34,852 nt of DNA. Source: Betaproteobacteria bacterium. GTDB lineage: Bacteria > Pseudomonadota > Gammaproteobacteria > Burkholderiales > Eutrophovitaceae. Positions 1 to 7,645 of the stretch are shown here, piece after piece (position 1 is the first letter of the stretch; each line of letters begins with the position of its first letter). The translations under genes were made by a program, and so were the position numbers. The notes below the pieces were generated by a model, which worked only from the letters and a program-made list of their open reading frames with translations, was not told the origin of the DNA and searched no databases. Location: contig CP070643.1 in NCBI GenBank assembly GCA_020354125.1, positions 4,208,498 through 4,243,349 of the forward strand. The letters run 5' to 3'.

Positions 1-165
1 CCTCGACATAGCCAGCTGCGCGATCAAGCGCGCTGTGCCCTTGCGTAGACATGTTCTATGTCCCCTTTGGCAAGAGCTGCCTGTTGCGTTGTTCGGTTGC
101 TTTTGACACACGCTTTTGCCGAGTCGTCAGACGCAGAGTTTGGTCTGTAGTGGAATCGGCAGAAA

Positions 166-399
166 TCATTGGTGACGAATGCGGTGCGGTGAGTTCGTAG
201 TCGTGTTGCGTGCGGCCGGCGGTGACGGCACTCCCCAACCGCCGGTGCCGAGCTCATCGAAGAAAAGGGTGACGCGCTTTCCGCTAGCATGTTCGCGCCA
301 ATGATTTTCATTGACAGCGGCTGACGCCGGAGCGACAAACGAGCTACAGACAACCAAAGCGGTGAACAAGTTTGCGAGCTTGTTATTGGCAAGTTGCAT
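166..399 (-). CDS. Possible small exported protein, 77 aa, unrecognised
   Basis: The frame opens with a plausible signal peptide: MQLANNKLAN, then a hydrophobic stretch (about residues 11-22) and an Ala-Ser-Ala cleavage-like site near residue 27. The mature part would be only about 50 residues, ending in a low-complexity tail rich in Pro, Asn, Thr and Arg. No ribosome binding site stands out and I recognise no family. It may be the 5' end of a truncated secreted-protein gene, since the region is full of gene fragments. The signal peptide is the only support. Confidence 0.3.
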   Translation of the reverse strand: MQLANNKLANLFTALVVCSSFVAPASAAVNENHWREHASGKRVTLFFDELGTGGWGVPSPPAARNTTTNSPHRIRHQ

Positions 400-976
400 G
401 ATGGGTTTACTCGTGTTTACAAAACGTCCTGTTAGCAGCGGACGTGCGTGAAACTGCATGTCCAAGAGCAAGCTGCGGTTCTATGCCTGAGCTGCGTGTG
501 GTTGACGGATTGCGCCATGAGTATCGACGCAAGCAACACATCAGGAATCACACGATGCGCGTTGTGGTGGAGTGGGGTGACGTGCCTATAGCTTCGTCTG
601 GATCACCCGGCGCGAGACGGACGCGTGCGATGAAAAAAGTAGCAGTGCCTGGTTGGCTGGTCGAATGCTGGATGGCGGCACGGCATTGACGAACTGCACT
701 ATACGTTGTTGCGGTGAAAAAGTACGTTTTATTTGTGATAAGTAGCTATCTTTTTTGATGTTAATTATCTTTATTCTTTGTCTCCAAGCGGCGACATTTT
801 CAAGGAACGGTGTCGGACCACGCTAAGCATCGGGCGTTTTAGTACTTTGTGGTGCAGAAAACGGCAAAGTCGGTCCTTAGCGGTGTGTTTTCAGCATCGA
901 ACTTGGCCCTGTGAATGGCCACGTTTTGGGTTCACAATGCGCAAAGTGAATGCACAACAAATGCGGAAGTACTTGG
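400..976. other. No convincing gene; AT-rich gap with one dispersed repeat copy
   Basis: A plus-strand frame of about 80 codons in 444-689 has no recognisable domain and no good start signal. The stretch 715-780 is notably AT-rich compared with the flanks and could hold a promoter, but I cannot assign one. The dispersed repeat listed at 813-894 lies here, just upstream of the glutathione S-transferase gene. Confidence 0.5.
813..894 (+). repeat. Dispersed short repeat, copy A
   Basis: The element starts with the 15-mer TCGGACCACGCTAAG and ends with GTGTTTTCAG. The same two blocks stand almost the same distance apart (82 and 81 bp) at 6260-6340, with a partly similar interior that includes a GAAAAC block and a CTTAG just before the second block. 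The start block also recurs, slightly changed, at 7562-7585. Confidence 0.6.
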
Positions 977-1702
977 ATGAAGATCGTTAGCTTCAGAATA
1001 TGTCCATTCGTTCAGCGAGTCATTGGCGCGCTTGAAGTAAAGCAGGTGAGCTACGAGGTCGAGTACATCTCTCTGACGGACAAACCAGACTGGTTCCTGA
1101 AGGCGTCTCCTCATGGGCAGGTCCCAATCCTGATCGAGCCTGCCGGAGTGCTTTTCGAATCCGGACCGATTTCGGAATATGTTGACGAGGCCTACGGCGA
1201 TTTTCGTCTACATCCGGAGGACCCCTTTTTAAAAGCCCAGCATCGCGCATGGATCGAACTCGCGGCAAATAACTACCTGGTCCAATGTCGCACTCAGCGA
1301 TCCATGGACGAAAAGAGTCTAGAGGATAACCTGGCGATTCTCTCGACTGCGTTCGACAAGATTCAAGTCGCTCTCGGGGACGGCCCGTACTTTTCCGGAA
1401 GGGAATTGTCGATGGTCGATACGGCGTGGTTTGTGCTGTTGCATCGAGCCTATCTCATCGAGCAATGTACCGCGTTCGACTTCCTTTTAAAATTTCCCAA
1501 AGTAAAGCGATGGCAGCAGGCGTTGCTCGAAGTCGAAGCGTTGCGTCGATCCGCACCGCAACGCTTCGTTGAGGAATTCGCCAACTTCTACCTGCACGAA
1601 CACACCTATCTAGGCCAGTTGATGCGAGTTCACAGGGGGCAATGCGGCGTGTCCAGTGATGCATCCTGCGACGCAGATACACTTGCCGCCTGCTGTCGCT
1701 GA
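977..1702 (+). CDS. Glutathione S-transferase family protein
   Basis: A 241-residue protein with the two-domain GST layout. The N-terminal thioredoxin-like domain (about residues 1-75) carries the active-site motif SFRICPFVQRV, with Cys at residue 9 as in omega- or lambda-like and stringent-starvation-type GSTs. The cis-Pro segment GQVPIL and the glutathione-binding ESGPISEYVDEAY follow. The C-terminal domain (about 85-215) is helical. I chose ATG 977 because MKIVSFRICPF matches the usual GST N-terminus and a GGAAG lies upstream; an upstream in-frame ATG at 950 would add nine atypical residues. The last 25 or so residues are Cys-rich and un-GST-like, and they run to the edge of the group II intron-like sequence, so the natural C-terminus may have been replaced. 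Substrate unknown. Confidence 0.85.
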   Translation: MKIVSFRICPFVQRVIGALEVKQVSYEVEYISLTDKPDWFLKASPHGQVPILIEPAGVLFESGPISEYVDEAYGDFRLHPEDPFLKAQHRAWIELAANNYLVQCRTQRSMDEKSLEDNLAILSTAFDKIQVALGDGPYFSGRELSMVDTAWFVLLHRAYLIEQCTAFDFLLKFPKVKRWQQALLEVEALRRSAPQRFVEEFANFYLHEHTYLGQLMRVHRGQCGVSSDASCDADTLAACCR

Positions 1703-1945
1703 GGCATAGCGAAAGCATGGGGTCACGTCTAGGTGCGGCATGGCAATGTCACACACTCTAGCGGGTGGGAGTCCCGCCCGGGTAACTGCTAGCCACAGGC
1801 CCGGTATCGAGCCTTGCGGGCGAACTGGTAACAGCGCGCTCGATGCGTAGGCACGAAAACAGGCGAGGTGCAAAGGCGACGAAGAGGTCGCCCTGAAGGT
1901 TCAAGTCCCGAAATGACCGTATTGGAGCGGGCCGATGGTTTCTAG
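1690..1945 (+). ncRNA. Probable group II intron 5' fragment (domain I)
   Basis: The stretch matches my memory of the conserved 5' part of bacterial group II introns. It has a GC-rich hairpin block GGGTGGGAGTCCCGCCC, then GGTAACTGCTAGCCACAGG, GAGCCTTGCGGGCGAACTGG, GTAGGCACGAAAACAGGCGA and GGTTCAAGTCCCGAAATGAC. No reverse transcriptase/maturase gene follows; the similarity stops near 1945, next to the end of an IS30-like remnant. The 5' boundary is approximate, because no clean GTGYG start was found. If correct it is a truncated, inactive copy. Confidence 0.45.
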
Positions 1946-1991
1946 ACGCCAGCAGGCAACCGCGAATTCAACTCATAAGTGCAATTTTTGG

Positions 1992-2121
1992 TTAGATCAA
2001 CGGTACGAAGGTGTTGGCGAATATCTCGTTTGGTGTTTTGTATTGTCTGGTCTTGCGTGGCCGGTTATTCAATAAGGCCAGGGCATGATCGATCTGCTCA
2101 CCCAGCTCGCCACCTCGGCCT
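1992..2121 (-). pseudogene. IS30-family transposase, C-terminal remnant
   Basis: The minus strand encodes a C-terminal segment containing LNNRPRKTRQYKTPNEIF and ending PLI-stop. The signature LNxRPRKxxxxKTPxEvF is the conserved end of IS30-type DDE transposases (compare LNNRPRKCLGYKTPxEVF). The downstream DNA, ending in TTGCACTTATGAG and TTGAATTCGC on that strand, resembles the right end of such elements. The rest of the transposase is absent: upstream of about 2121 the frame no longer looks like the family. The remnant butts against the group II intron-like fragment on one side and the amidohydrolase gene on the other. Confidence 0.6.
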
Positions 2122-2160
2122 CCTTGTGCAAAAAACAAAGTTCGCACCTTTCTTTTTACT

Positions 2161-2180
2161 CCACCGCCTCACAGCGGTGG
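2161..2180 (-). terminator. Stem-loop downstream of the amidohydrolase gene
   Basis: Arms CCACCGC (2161-2167) and GCGGTGG (2174-2180) pair perfectly around a 6-nt loop, 30 bp after the minus-strand gene. No T-run follows on the minus strand, so termination is only suggested. Confidence 0.3.
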
Positions 2181-2209
2181 GAGGCCGGCTAGATGATTCT
2201 CAGACGCTT

Positions 2210-2971
2210 CTAACAGACCATGCTCAACCAGCACTGGGCGGTCAGTTCGCTCCAGCGCTGCACGCCATCCTGATCCTGCAGTTTGTCCTGACGAATCTCC
2301 AGCATGACACCCGGAAGCTGCCGCGCCTCGCTGTGCACTGGCAGGGTGTAGTCAATGTGCAGTTCAATTTCATAGGGCTGGTTATCCCCCACCGAGTCCG
2401 TCAAGCTCCCACGTAGTGTTGCCAACCATTGTGCAGCCCAGGTCGCATCGAGCCGGTAGCAAACGCCAACTGACCAAGGCCGCTCAACACCTGCAAGGGA
2501 AGGCGTAAAGCTGTGAATGCTCAGCAGACGGGTTGCCCGCGTGTCGCGCGCATCCAGCAACTGGCGGATGGCATCGTGATAGGGATCAAACAGACTACTA
2601 CGGCGCAGTTGTGCATCATCCGCGCTCAGCCCGGCATTGCCGGGAATAACCGTGCCGTCGATTATGGTTGGAATAGAGTCAGCAGCGGTCGGAGGACGGT
2701 TGCAATCGATCACCAGTCGCGAATAGTTGCTCAGCAGCAACGGCGCATCGAGACGGGCGGCCAGGGCCTTCGCCAGCAAGGCTGCACCCGGGTCCCAGCC
2801 GATATGACTGCTCAGCTGTTCATCACTGAGGCCCAGATTGTTCAGGCAGGCAGGCACGCGATTACTGGCATGATCGCAAAGCAGCACCAGTTCGCTGCGC
2901 CCTTCCGGATTGATCAGTTCGAAAGGACCCGGCTAGTCCTCTGCCTGCAGGCTGTTCAAAGCTTTATTCAT
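2210..2971 (-). pseudogene. N-formylglutamate amidohydrolase family gene with in-frame amber codon
   Basis: From ATG 2971 the frame reads 12 codons (MNKALNSLQAED), hits TAG at 2935-2933, then continues as PGPFELINPEGRSELVLLCDHASNRVP and onward for a full-length family member (253 codons). Family hallmarks are the CDHASNRVP motif, the DCNRP segment, a histidine-containing IHSFTP segment and GVMLEIRQD near the end. The family hydrolyses N-formylglutamate or related amides; the real substrate is unknown. ATG 2971 overlaps the stop of the transglutaminase-like gene as ATGA, so the two were probably translationally coupled. A GTG at 2887 could restart translation just before CDHASNRVP, losing 28 residues. 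The amber codon is a mutation, a sequencing error or a suppressed stop. Downstream of it the frame is intact, so decay, if any, is recent. Confidence 0.8.
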
Positions 2972-3780
2972 TCTTCAGGGACTTCGTCGGCGCGCACCAG
3001 AAAACTTTTCAAAAGCGTTTCGCCAAAGCTGTTGCTTAAGGCAACATCGGCGGCATCGCGGCCATGCGCCATTTTGATGCGGCCGATCAGACGCTTGTTA
3101 TTGCGCGGGTCGAAAGTGTGCCACTCGCCGTCGAGGAAAGCTTCGAACCAGGCAGCAAAATCCATCTCTGCGTGGGGCGGTGGGATGCCAATATCGGTCA
3201 CGTAGCCGGAGCAATAGCGGGCCGGGATATTCATGGTGCGGCAAAAAGTCACCGCCAGATGGGTAAAGTCGCGACACACACCGGCCTTGCTCTCATAGAC
3301 CTGTGATGCCGCCATGGTATTGCGTGCGTGTTCATAACCGAAGGTGATGTGCTCGTGCACAAAATCGCAGATGGCCTGAACCCGTTGCCAGCCGGTGGCG
3401 CCGTGACCAAACAAACGCCAGGCCTCGTCGGCGAGAAGATCAGTCTCGCAGTAACGACTGCCTAACAGATAGACCAGGGTGTCATCCGGCAGCGCCTCGA
3501 CGGGATGCTGCTGGGCGTCGGGTGAACATGGGTCGGGTTCACCCGAGTCATAAATGAGTGCATCGTTGGAGATCGTGGTATCGCCAGGTGGCAAAGTGAT
3601 TCGCGTCACCCAGTTACCATACATGTCACGATAGCCTCTCAGTGGTAGCGGTGGGTCAGTCTTGATCTGATCCGGGGTGAGCAGATACGAGGCGCGGGAA
3701 GAATGGACATTCAGAGTCAGAATGGCCGGGGTAGGCTGCGTGCAGCTATAAACCATCTCATAGCCAATACGAATTTTCAT
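2968..3780 (-). CDS. Transglutaminase-like cysteine protease-fold protein
   Basis: A 270-residue protein. The N-terminal half (to about residue 120) is the beta-rich region usual for bacterial transglutaminase-like proteins. The core (about 130-226) has the catalytic cysteine motif KAGVCRDFTHLA (C169), then MNIPARYCSGY and WFEAFLDGEWHTFDPRNN with the catalytic-type Asp at D224. Where a canonical H-A-W is expected the sequence reads AAW (A209-W211); H203 is the nearest histidine. ATG 3780 has GGAGAAG just upstream, which decided it over an upstream in-frame ATG at 3831. The stop overlaps the start of the next gene. The likely role is peptide hydrolysis or crosslinking in the cytoplasm, with substrate unknown. 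No signal peptide is visible. Confidence 0.8.
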   Translation of the reverse strand: MKIRIGYEMVYSCTQPTPAILTLNVHSSRASYLLTPDQIKTDPPLPLRGYRDMYGNWVTRITLPPGDTTISNDALIYDSGEPDPCSPDAQQHPVEALPDDTLVYLLGSRYCETDLLADEAWRLFGHGATGWQRVQAICDFVHEHITFGYEHARNTMAASQVYESKAGVCRDFTHLAVTFCRTMNIPARYCSGYVTDIGIPPPHAEMDFAAWFEAFLDGEWHTFDPRNNKRLIGRIKMAHGRDAADVALSNSFGETLLKSFLVRADEVPEE

Positions 3781-4136
3781 GGCACTTCTCCAGCCAAAAG
3801 AAATGGGATCAGACTTTGAGGTCCAACTCAAATTTGCAGCGCACGACGCGGTTGCTTGAAGCGATCGAGCACTGCGTTGAACTCAGCTGCTCGAAATTAA
3901 TCCTTGCCTGTTTGCACAAGTTGCCGCCCCAGGGTAATGACCGAGAGCACCGCACGCGCGACGCGTGTTGCTCTGGAAGGCAATCTGCAGTTGCTTGTGC
4001 CTAGCCACTTCACCGATTTAACGCAAGACAAACAACGCCAGCGTCCCAATCAGTAATAGGATACACAAACTATGCAGCAGGGTGGGGCCAGCTCAAAGCC
4101 TTCTATCGCTTTTGTTGCTCGAAAAAGGGGTCAGAC
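3781..4136. other. No gene; flank of IS3 insertion with possible membrane-protein remnant
   Basis: No intact gene is seen. On the minus strand about 4092-4018 a frame encodes a hydrophobic end (AGPTLLHSLCILLLIGTLAL, then FVLR-stop) that looks like the last membrane segment of a lost gene. The right edge, AAGGGGTCAGAC, is the insertion target of the IS3-family element. A similar GGGATCAGAC stands at 3806-3815. Confidence 0.4.
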
Positions 4137-4199
4137 TGAAGCTCCTCCAGTTTAACGGACACTTTTAATCAGCGACAATGTCGCGATAGGAGTGTACCG

Positions 4200-4508
4200 A
4201 TGACAAGGAAACGCGGTCCGTATAAGACCTACACCAAAGAGTTCAAAGCCGAGGCAGTACGCCTGATGCAAACGTCTGAGCAACCGGCCAGTGATGTTGC
4301 CAGACAGTTGGGCGTTCGCAGAAACCAGTTGTACAAATGGCGAGATCAGCTCTCGCTCAAGGGCGAGCAAGCGTTTGGCGGTAGAGGTCGGCCGAAGAAG
4401 AGCGAACAAAGCGAGCTCAGCAAGCTTCGCCAGGAGAATGAGCGGCTCAAGGAGGAAGTCGAAATCCTAAAAAAGGCCGCGGCGTACTTTGCCAAGGGCC
4501 TGCAGTGA
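4200..4508 (+). CDS. IS3-family transposase OrfA
   Basis: A 102-residue protein with an N-terminal helix-turn-helix (YTKEFKAEAVRLM, then SDVARQLGVRRNQLYKWRDQ, about residues 12-50) that binds the element ends. A leucine-zipper-like helix follows (LSKLRQENERLKEEVEILKK, about 75-94). The run AAAAAAG at 4469-4475, in phase as A-AAA-AAG, is the classic -1 frameshift signal; slippage there joins this product to OrfB, whose frame is open back to that point. The stop TGA overlaps the GTG that begins OrfB. Confidence 0.93.
   Translation: MTRKRGPYKTYTKEFKAEAVRLMQTSEQPASDVARQLGVRRNQLYKWRDQLSLKGEQAFGGRGRPKKSEQSELSKLRQENERLKEEVEILKKAAAYFAKGLQ
4469..4475 (+). promoter_or_regulatory. Programmed -1 frameshift site (AAAAAAG)
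   Basis: A6G heptamer in the correct phase near the end of orfA. After slippage the frame is open through to orfB, with no stop between. Confidence 0.75.
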
Positions 4509-5368
4509 AGTACGCCTTTATCCGCGTGCAGAGCCAAGAGCACAAGATCGGGCGCCTTTGCAGCGCTCTGGGCGTATCGGTTAGCGGCTACTACGCATGG
4601 CGCGATCGTCCTGAGAGTGCCACAGCGCAGCGCAATCGCGCGTTGAGCGCGAAGATCAAAGCGTTTCACGCGGCCAGTCGAGGCATCTACGGTTCGCCGC
4701 GCATCCACCGTGATCTGCTGGCCGATGGCGAAGTCATTGGTGTTAATCGCGTCGCCCGGTTGATGCGTAAGGACGGTGTGCAATCGAAGATGGCCAAGCG
4801 ATTCGTGATCACCACCGATTCGAAGAGCACGCTTAGCCCCGCACCGGACCTGATCAAACGTAACTTCTCGCGTAGCGCGCCTGATCAAGCCTGGGTTGCG
4901 GACACGACATTCATTCCGACTCGCCAGGGCTGGTTGTACTTGTCAGTGATCCTGGATCTTTACTCGCGCCAGGTCATCGGCTGGGCAATGCGAGACAAGA
5001 ACGACAGCCAGCTGGTTCGCGATGCGCTGATCATGGCGCTGGGGCGTCGTGGTGCGGTCGATGGCGTCATTGTTCATTCCGATCAAGGCAGCACTTACGC
5101 CTCGAGTAGCTATCAGGCGCTGCTTGCAGGCAACGGTCTGATCTGCAGCATGGCGCGCAAGGGGCAATGTCTGGACAATGCCGTTGCCGAGAGCTTCTTT
5201 GGTACGCTCAAAACCGAGTTAGTGGACGACAGCGATTACCATAGCCGAAGCGAAGCTCGCCAAAGTTTGTTTGACTACATCGAGGTGTTCTACAACCGGC
5301 GCCGGCGGCATTCACACTTGGGCTACTTGAGCCCGGTGCAGTACGAGGCACAACATGCCTACCACTAA
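4505..5368 (+). CDS. IS3-family transposase OrfB (DDE integrase core)
   Basis: A 287-residue catalytic subunit. It has an N-terminal HTH_21-like region (GIYGSPRIHRDLLADG and NRVARLMRKDG) and an rve-type integrase core with the DDE acidic triad: the first Asp in WVADTTFIPT, the second in IVHSDQGSTY, and the Glu in NAVAESFFGTLKTEL. The C-terminal FYNRRRRHSHLGYLSPVQYE is the family ending. It starts at GTG, overlapping the OrfA stop, but is most likely made mainly as an OrfAB fusion by -1 frameshifting. Nothing in it looks broken. Confidence 0.93.
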   Translation: MKYAFIRVQSQEHKIGRLCSALGVSVSGYYAWRDRPESATAQRNRALSAKIKAFHAASRGIYGSPRIHRDLLADGEVIGVNRVARLMRKDGVQSKMAKRFVITTDSKSTLSPAPDLIKRNFSRSAPDQAWVADTTFIPTRQGWLYLSVILDLYSRQVIGWAMRDKNDSQLVRDALIMALGRRGAVDGVIVHSDQGSTYASSSYQALLAGNGLICSMARKGQCLDNAVAESFFGTLKTELVDDSDYHSRSEARQSLFDYIEVFYNRRRRHSHLGYLSPVQYEAQHAYH

Positions 5369-5452
5369 AACAGTCCGTTTTTCTGGGGGAACGTCAGACC
5401 CCTTAACATGGTGGTGGCCACGACGCGGGTGACCGGGCTGGTGGATAAGCAA

Positions 5453-5625
5453 CGCGTTGATCATCACCACAATTTCGATACTGGCGATGATGCGCATGAT
5501 CGAGCTTGACGGTGGACCATAAAGTAAAGACTGACCGCGAAAGCTTCACGCTCGGTCTATCCTTTGTCTACGCGCGCGAGGAACGCCGACGCTTCGTTGC
5601 AACGTGGTCGACGCTGCCGTCGACG
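5453..5625 (+). repeat. 173-bp direct repeat, copy 1
   Basis: It matches 7646-7818 with 5 mismatches and no gap (constant offset 2193). It covers the upstream region and the first 20 or so codons of the DUF302 gene, so this is probably the original copy and the other a duplicated 5' piece. Confidence 0.95.
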
Positions 5626-6097
5626 CTGGTTGCCGCTGCTGGTGACCACGATAATCGCGGTCGCCGCGGCTCCGGCGGTAGGGCAAGATCAAATATCGAC
5701 GCTGAGTGAACTTCGAGTGGACGTTGTTTCGAAAAAGAGCTTTGAAAACACGATCGAACACCTGAAGTGGAGGTTTGGTGAGCATGGTCTGGTCATTAAC
5801 TGGGCTTCCAATTATGCACACGTGGTGAATCCTGATGACAGCCGAAAGAGTGGTGCGGTTGTTTTTGAACTTCTTCAACATAGTTGGCTTCAGAAAATTC
5901 TTGCTAATGATCCGACTGCAGCGATGGCTATGCCAATAAGGCTTATGGTTATTCGGACGCCGAATGGCGAAACGTTGGTAACCTACTACAGGGTTTCGGT
6001 CTTGATGCAGGCATCGGACGGTTCAGGGCTTCAAGCGCTTGGAGAAAGCGTTGATGAAAAGCTTACGAGGATTGTGAGACTTGCCACAAGCAATTGA
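5564..6097 (+). CDS. Exported DUF302-domain protein
   Basis: A 177-residue protein. An Arg-rich N-terminus (RGRRCRRRW) precedes a hydrophobic core (LPLLVTTIIAVAAA) and an Ala-Val-Gly cleavage-like site near residue 40, so it should be secreted to the periplasm. The rest fits DUF302. It has a SFENTIEHLKWRFGEHGLVI opening, then a GAVVFELLQHSWLQKIL segment and PTAAMAMPIRLMVI followed by a TYYRVSV strand. In the family these form a small alpha/beta fold of unknown activity. The start is TTG with no strong ribosome binding site; it was chosen because it includes the signal peptide. The first 62 bases are duplicated at 7757-7818. The next gene, a haem-oxygenase-like protein, is 600 bp away and not clearly co-transcribed. 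Confidence 0.7.
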   Translation: MSTRARNADASLQRGRRCRRRWLPLLVTTIIAVAAAPAVGQDQISTLSELRVDVVSKKSFENTIEHLKWRFGEHGLVINWASNYAHVVNPDDSRKSGAVVFELLQHSWLQKILANDPTAAMAMPIRLMVIRTPNGETLVTYYRVSVLMQASDGSGLQALGESVDEKLTRIVRLATSN

Positions 6098-6691
6098 CAC
6101 GTTAGCCCGCGGGATTGCAAGGAAATGGTTCAAGGTCCGACTGCGCTGAGCTTCCGATATCTTATAGTGGCTGTGGCGGACGACCGAGTTCTGTGACGCG
6201 GCTAACATGCGTTGATTGTATTGAGGCCGGACCTCGCCAACGGGGTGCCTGCAGCGGGGTCGGACCACGCTAAGGCTCTGACCGTAAATGAATTGGCGCC
6301 TGGAAAACAACGTTATCTTCGCTTAGAACTGTGTTTTCAGTATTGAAATGGGGCCTTTAAGGGCGTCATGTTCCTGGCTCGCGAAAAGGTCCAGGCGACT
6401 AGGAAAAGTCGGAGCCCGAACGTCGCCGCCGACGGTTCTTCGGAAACAAATACTGAAAAGCAACCCGATAAGCAAAGCAGCCATAGTTGTAGGGGCAGTC
6501 TTCTTGTCAGAATCGTAATCCATTCCGTGAGCACACTTTTGACAGTAGTGTTGCGCACCAGTCGATTTCCATTTGTGATAGATCAATGCCGTCGCTGCAG
6601 TGCGATGAGACCATAATCAGTCAAATAATTTGAACTATTAAGTTTCTGTCTTCGCCCATTGAGAGAAACGTCGTTACGGGTTGGAGATGAT
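6098..6691. other. Gap with dispersed repeat copy B and a doubtful small minus-strand frame
   Basis: No firm gene. A minus-strand frame 6586-6323 (87 codons, TTG start) encodes a Cys-x2-Cys segment HYCQKCAHGM and one hydrophobic segment MAALLIGLLFSICF. It could be a small zinc-ribbon membrane protein or a fragment, but it overlaps the repeat at 6260-6340 and I recognise no family. The stretch 6600-6650 is AT-rich and is the likely promoter area of the following gene. Confidence 0.4.
6260..6340 (+). repeat. Dispersed short repeat, copy B
   Basis: The start block TCGGACCACGCTAAG is identical to 813-827 and the end block GTGTTTTCAG is identical to 885-894. The spacing is the same within 1 bp. 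The first 24 bases also match 7562-7585 at 22 positions. Confidence 0.6.
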
Positions 6692-7441
6692 ATGGTTGCA
6701 GATGCAACCTTGGAGAGATTATTTATGATGACAAGAGAAGAATTCTGGCAGATGGCGGACGATCAAAAGCTGCGCGATGAGTATGCTGCCAATGACGACC
6801 TGCGGTGGTTGCAAACCGCAACCATGGACGAATTGCGCGAAATGTTTCTCGAGTACCGGGTCTTCACCATCTACTTCGCAGACGACTTGTCTTTGCTGGT
6901 CGCGAAAATGCCGCTCGGGCGCCTGAAGAGCTTGATGGCACAGCTGGTGAGTGAAGAACTGGGGGAGGGGAACCCGGAGGCGAGTCATATCAAGCTGCTG
7001 GAAGACTTCATCGTATCGCTCGGAGTGCCGCCCGAGAGACTCACCCAGCCGACCGACCCGGAGAACCTCAAGCTGCTAACAAAGATGCGCGATTTGCTGC
7101 TTTCAAACCCACACACTTACGGGGTCGCGTTACGAGGAATGGGCGGCGAGTGCATCTGCCAGGTCTATCTGCTGACGCTGTTTGAGCAGTTCAGACGCAA
7201 TCCGTTCGTGGAAGCGAATGCCGAACAGATCGATTGGCGTTGGTGGGACATCCATGCCGGGCCGGCGGACTCTGAACACAACAGCATGATGAAGGCAGCG
7301 GTCGACGAGTTAATGCAGGAAGACCCCGCGTCGGTAGAAGAACTTGCCGCCGGTTACCAGGAGGCGAAAATCCTTCTGTCGCAGTTCTGGAACAAGATCT
7401 ATCGACAGGTTCGGACGAACGCCGCTCAAGCCTCAGCATGA
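6692..7441 (+). CDS. Iron-containing redox enzyme, haem-oxygenase-like (HDO/PqqC-like) fold
   Basis: A 249-residue, largely helical protein. Metal-binding-type motifs sit where haem-oxygenase-like diiron oxidases carry them: SEELGEGNPEASH (Glu and His, about residues 88-100), then a helix GECICQVYLLTLFEQ, then WWDIHAGPADSEHNSMM with His, Asp and His. The family includes PqqC, TENA, CADD and N-oxygenases; it usually performs O2-dependent oxidation of small molecules or of its own residues. The substrate cannot be read from the sequence. ATG 6692 has GGAG 5 bases upstream; ATG 6725 is a possible alternative with GGAGAG upstream. No biosynthetic partner gene lies beside it. It sits between the two 173-bp repeats with the DUF302 gene. 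Confidence 0.72.
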   Translation: MVADATLERLFMMTREEFWQMADDQKLRDEYAANDDLRWLQTATMDELREMFLEYRVFTIYFADDLSLLVAKMPLGRLKSLMAQLVSEELGEGNPEASHIKLLEDFIVSLGVPPERLTQPTDPENLKLLTKMRDLLLSNPHTYGVALRGMGGECICQVYLLTLFEQFRRNPFVEANAEQIDWRWWDIHAGPADSEHNSMMKAAVDELMQEDPASVEELAAGYQEAKILLSQFWNKIYRQVRTNAAQASA

Positions 7442-7561
7442 GTTGCGTTACCACGCGGCATTGTGCGCGGGCTTAGCGAGGGGCGCCGAACCACGCAATC
7501 GAGTGGAGTACACGAGAGCGTGGTAATTAGATAAAAGGGGACACGCCCAAATGCCGCGGCG

Positions 7562-7585
7562 TCGGGCCTCGCTAAGGCTCTGACC
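7562..7585 (+). repeat. Dispersed short repeat, partial copy C
   Basis: TCGGGCCTCGCTAAGG and the following CTCTGACC match the start of copy B at 22 of 24 positions. The rest of the element is not recognisable here. It lies in the gap between the HDO-like gene and repeat copy 2. Confidence 0.55.
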
Positions 7586-7645
7586 CTACACGCGCAATGC
7601 GTTCGGACATTTTGGGTGTCAGAGGTCTTTTGGGTTCCCAATCAG

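Larger units (their letters stand above)
4137..5396 (+). mobile_element. IS3-family insertion sequence, 1260 bp, apparently intact
   Basis: Both ends start with TGA and form imperfect inverted repeats of about 30 bp. Left TGAAGCTCCTCCAG and right (reverse complement) TGACGTTCCCCCAG are followed by a shared AACGGAC and TTTT in register. The element is flanked by a 3-bp direct repeat GAC (4134-4136 and 5397-5399), as expected for this family. Removing it restores GGGGTCAGACCCCTT, a near-palindromic site. Two overlapping frames and an A6G slippery site are present, so the element looks capable of transposition. Confidence 0.92.

Noticed and set aside
24..392. Long minus-strand frame overlapping the small exported candidate
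   Set aside because: It is in another frame, has no domain or start signal, and the overlapping frame with a signal peptide is the better reading.
444..689. Plus-strand 81-codon frame
   Set aside because: Composition is unlike a folded protein, with no ribosome binding site and no recognisable family.
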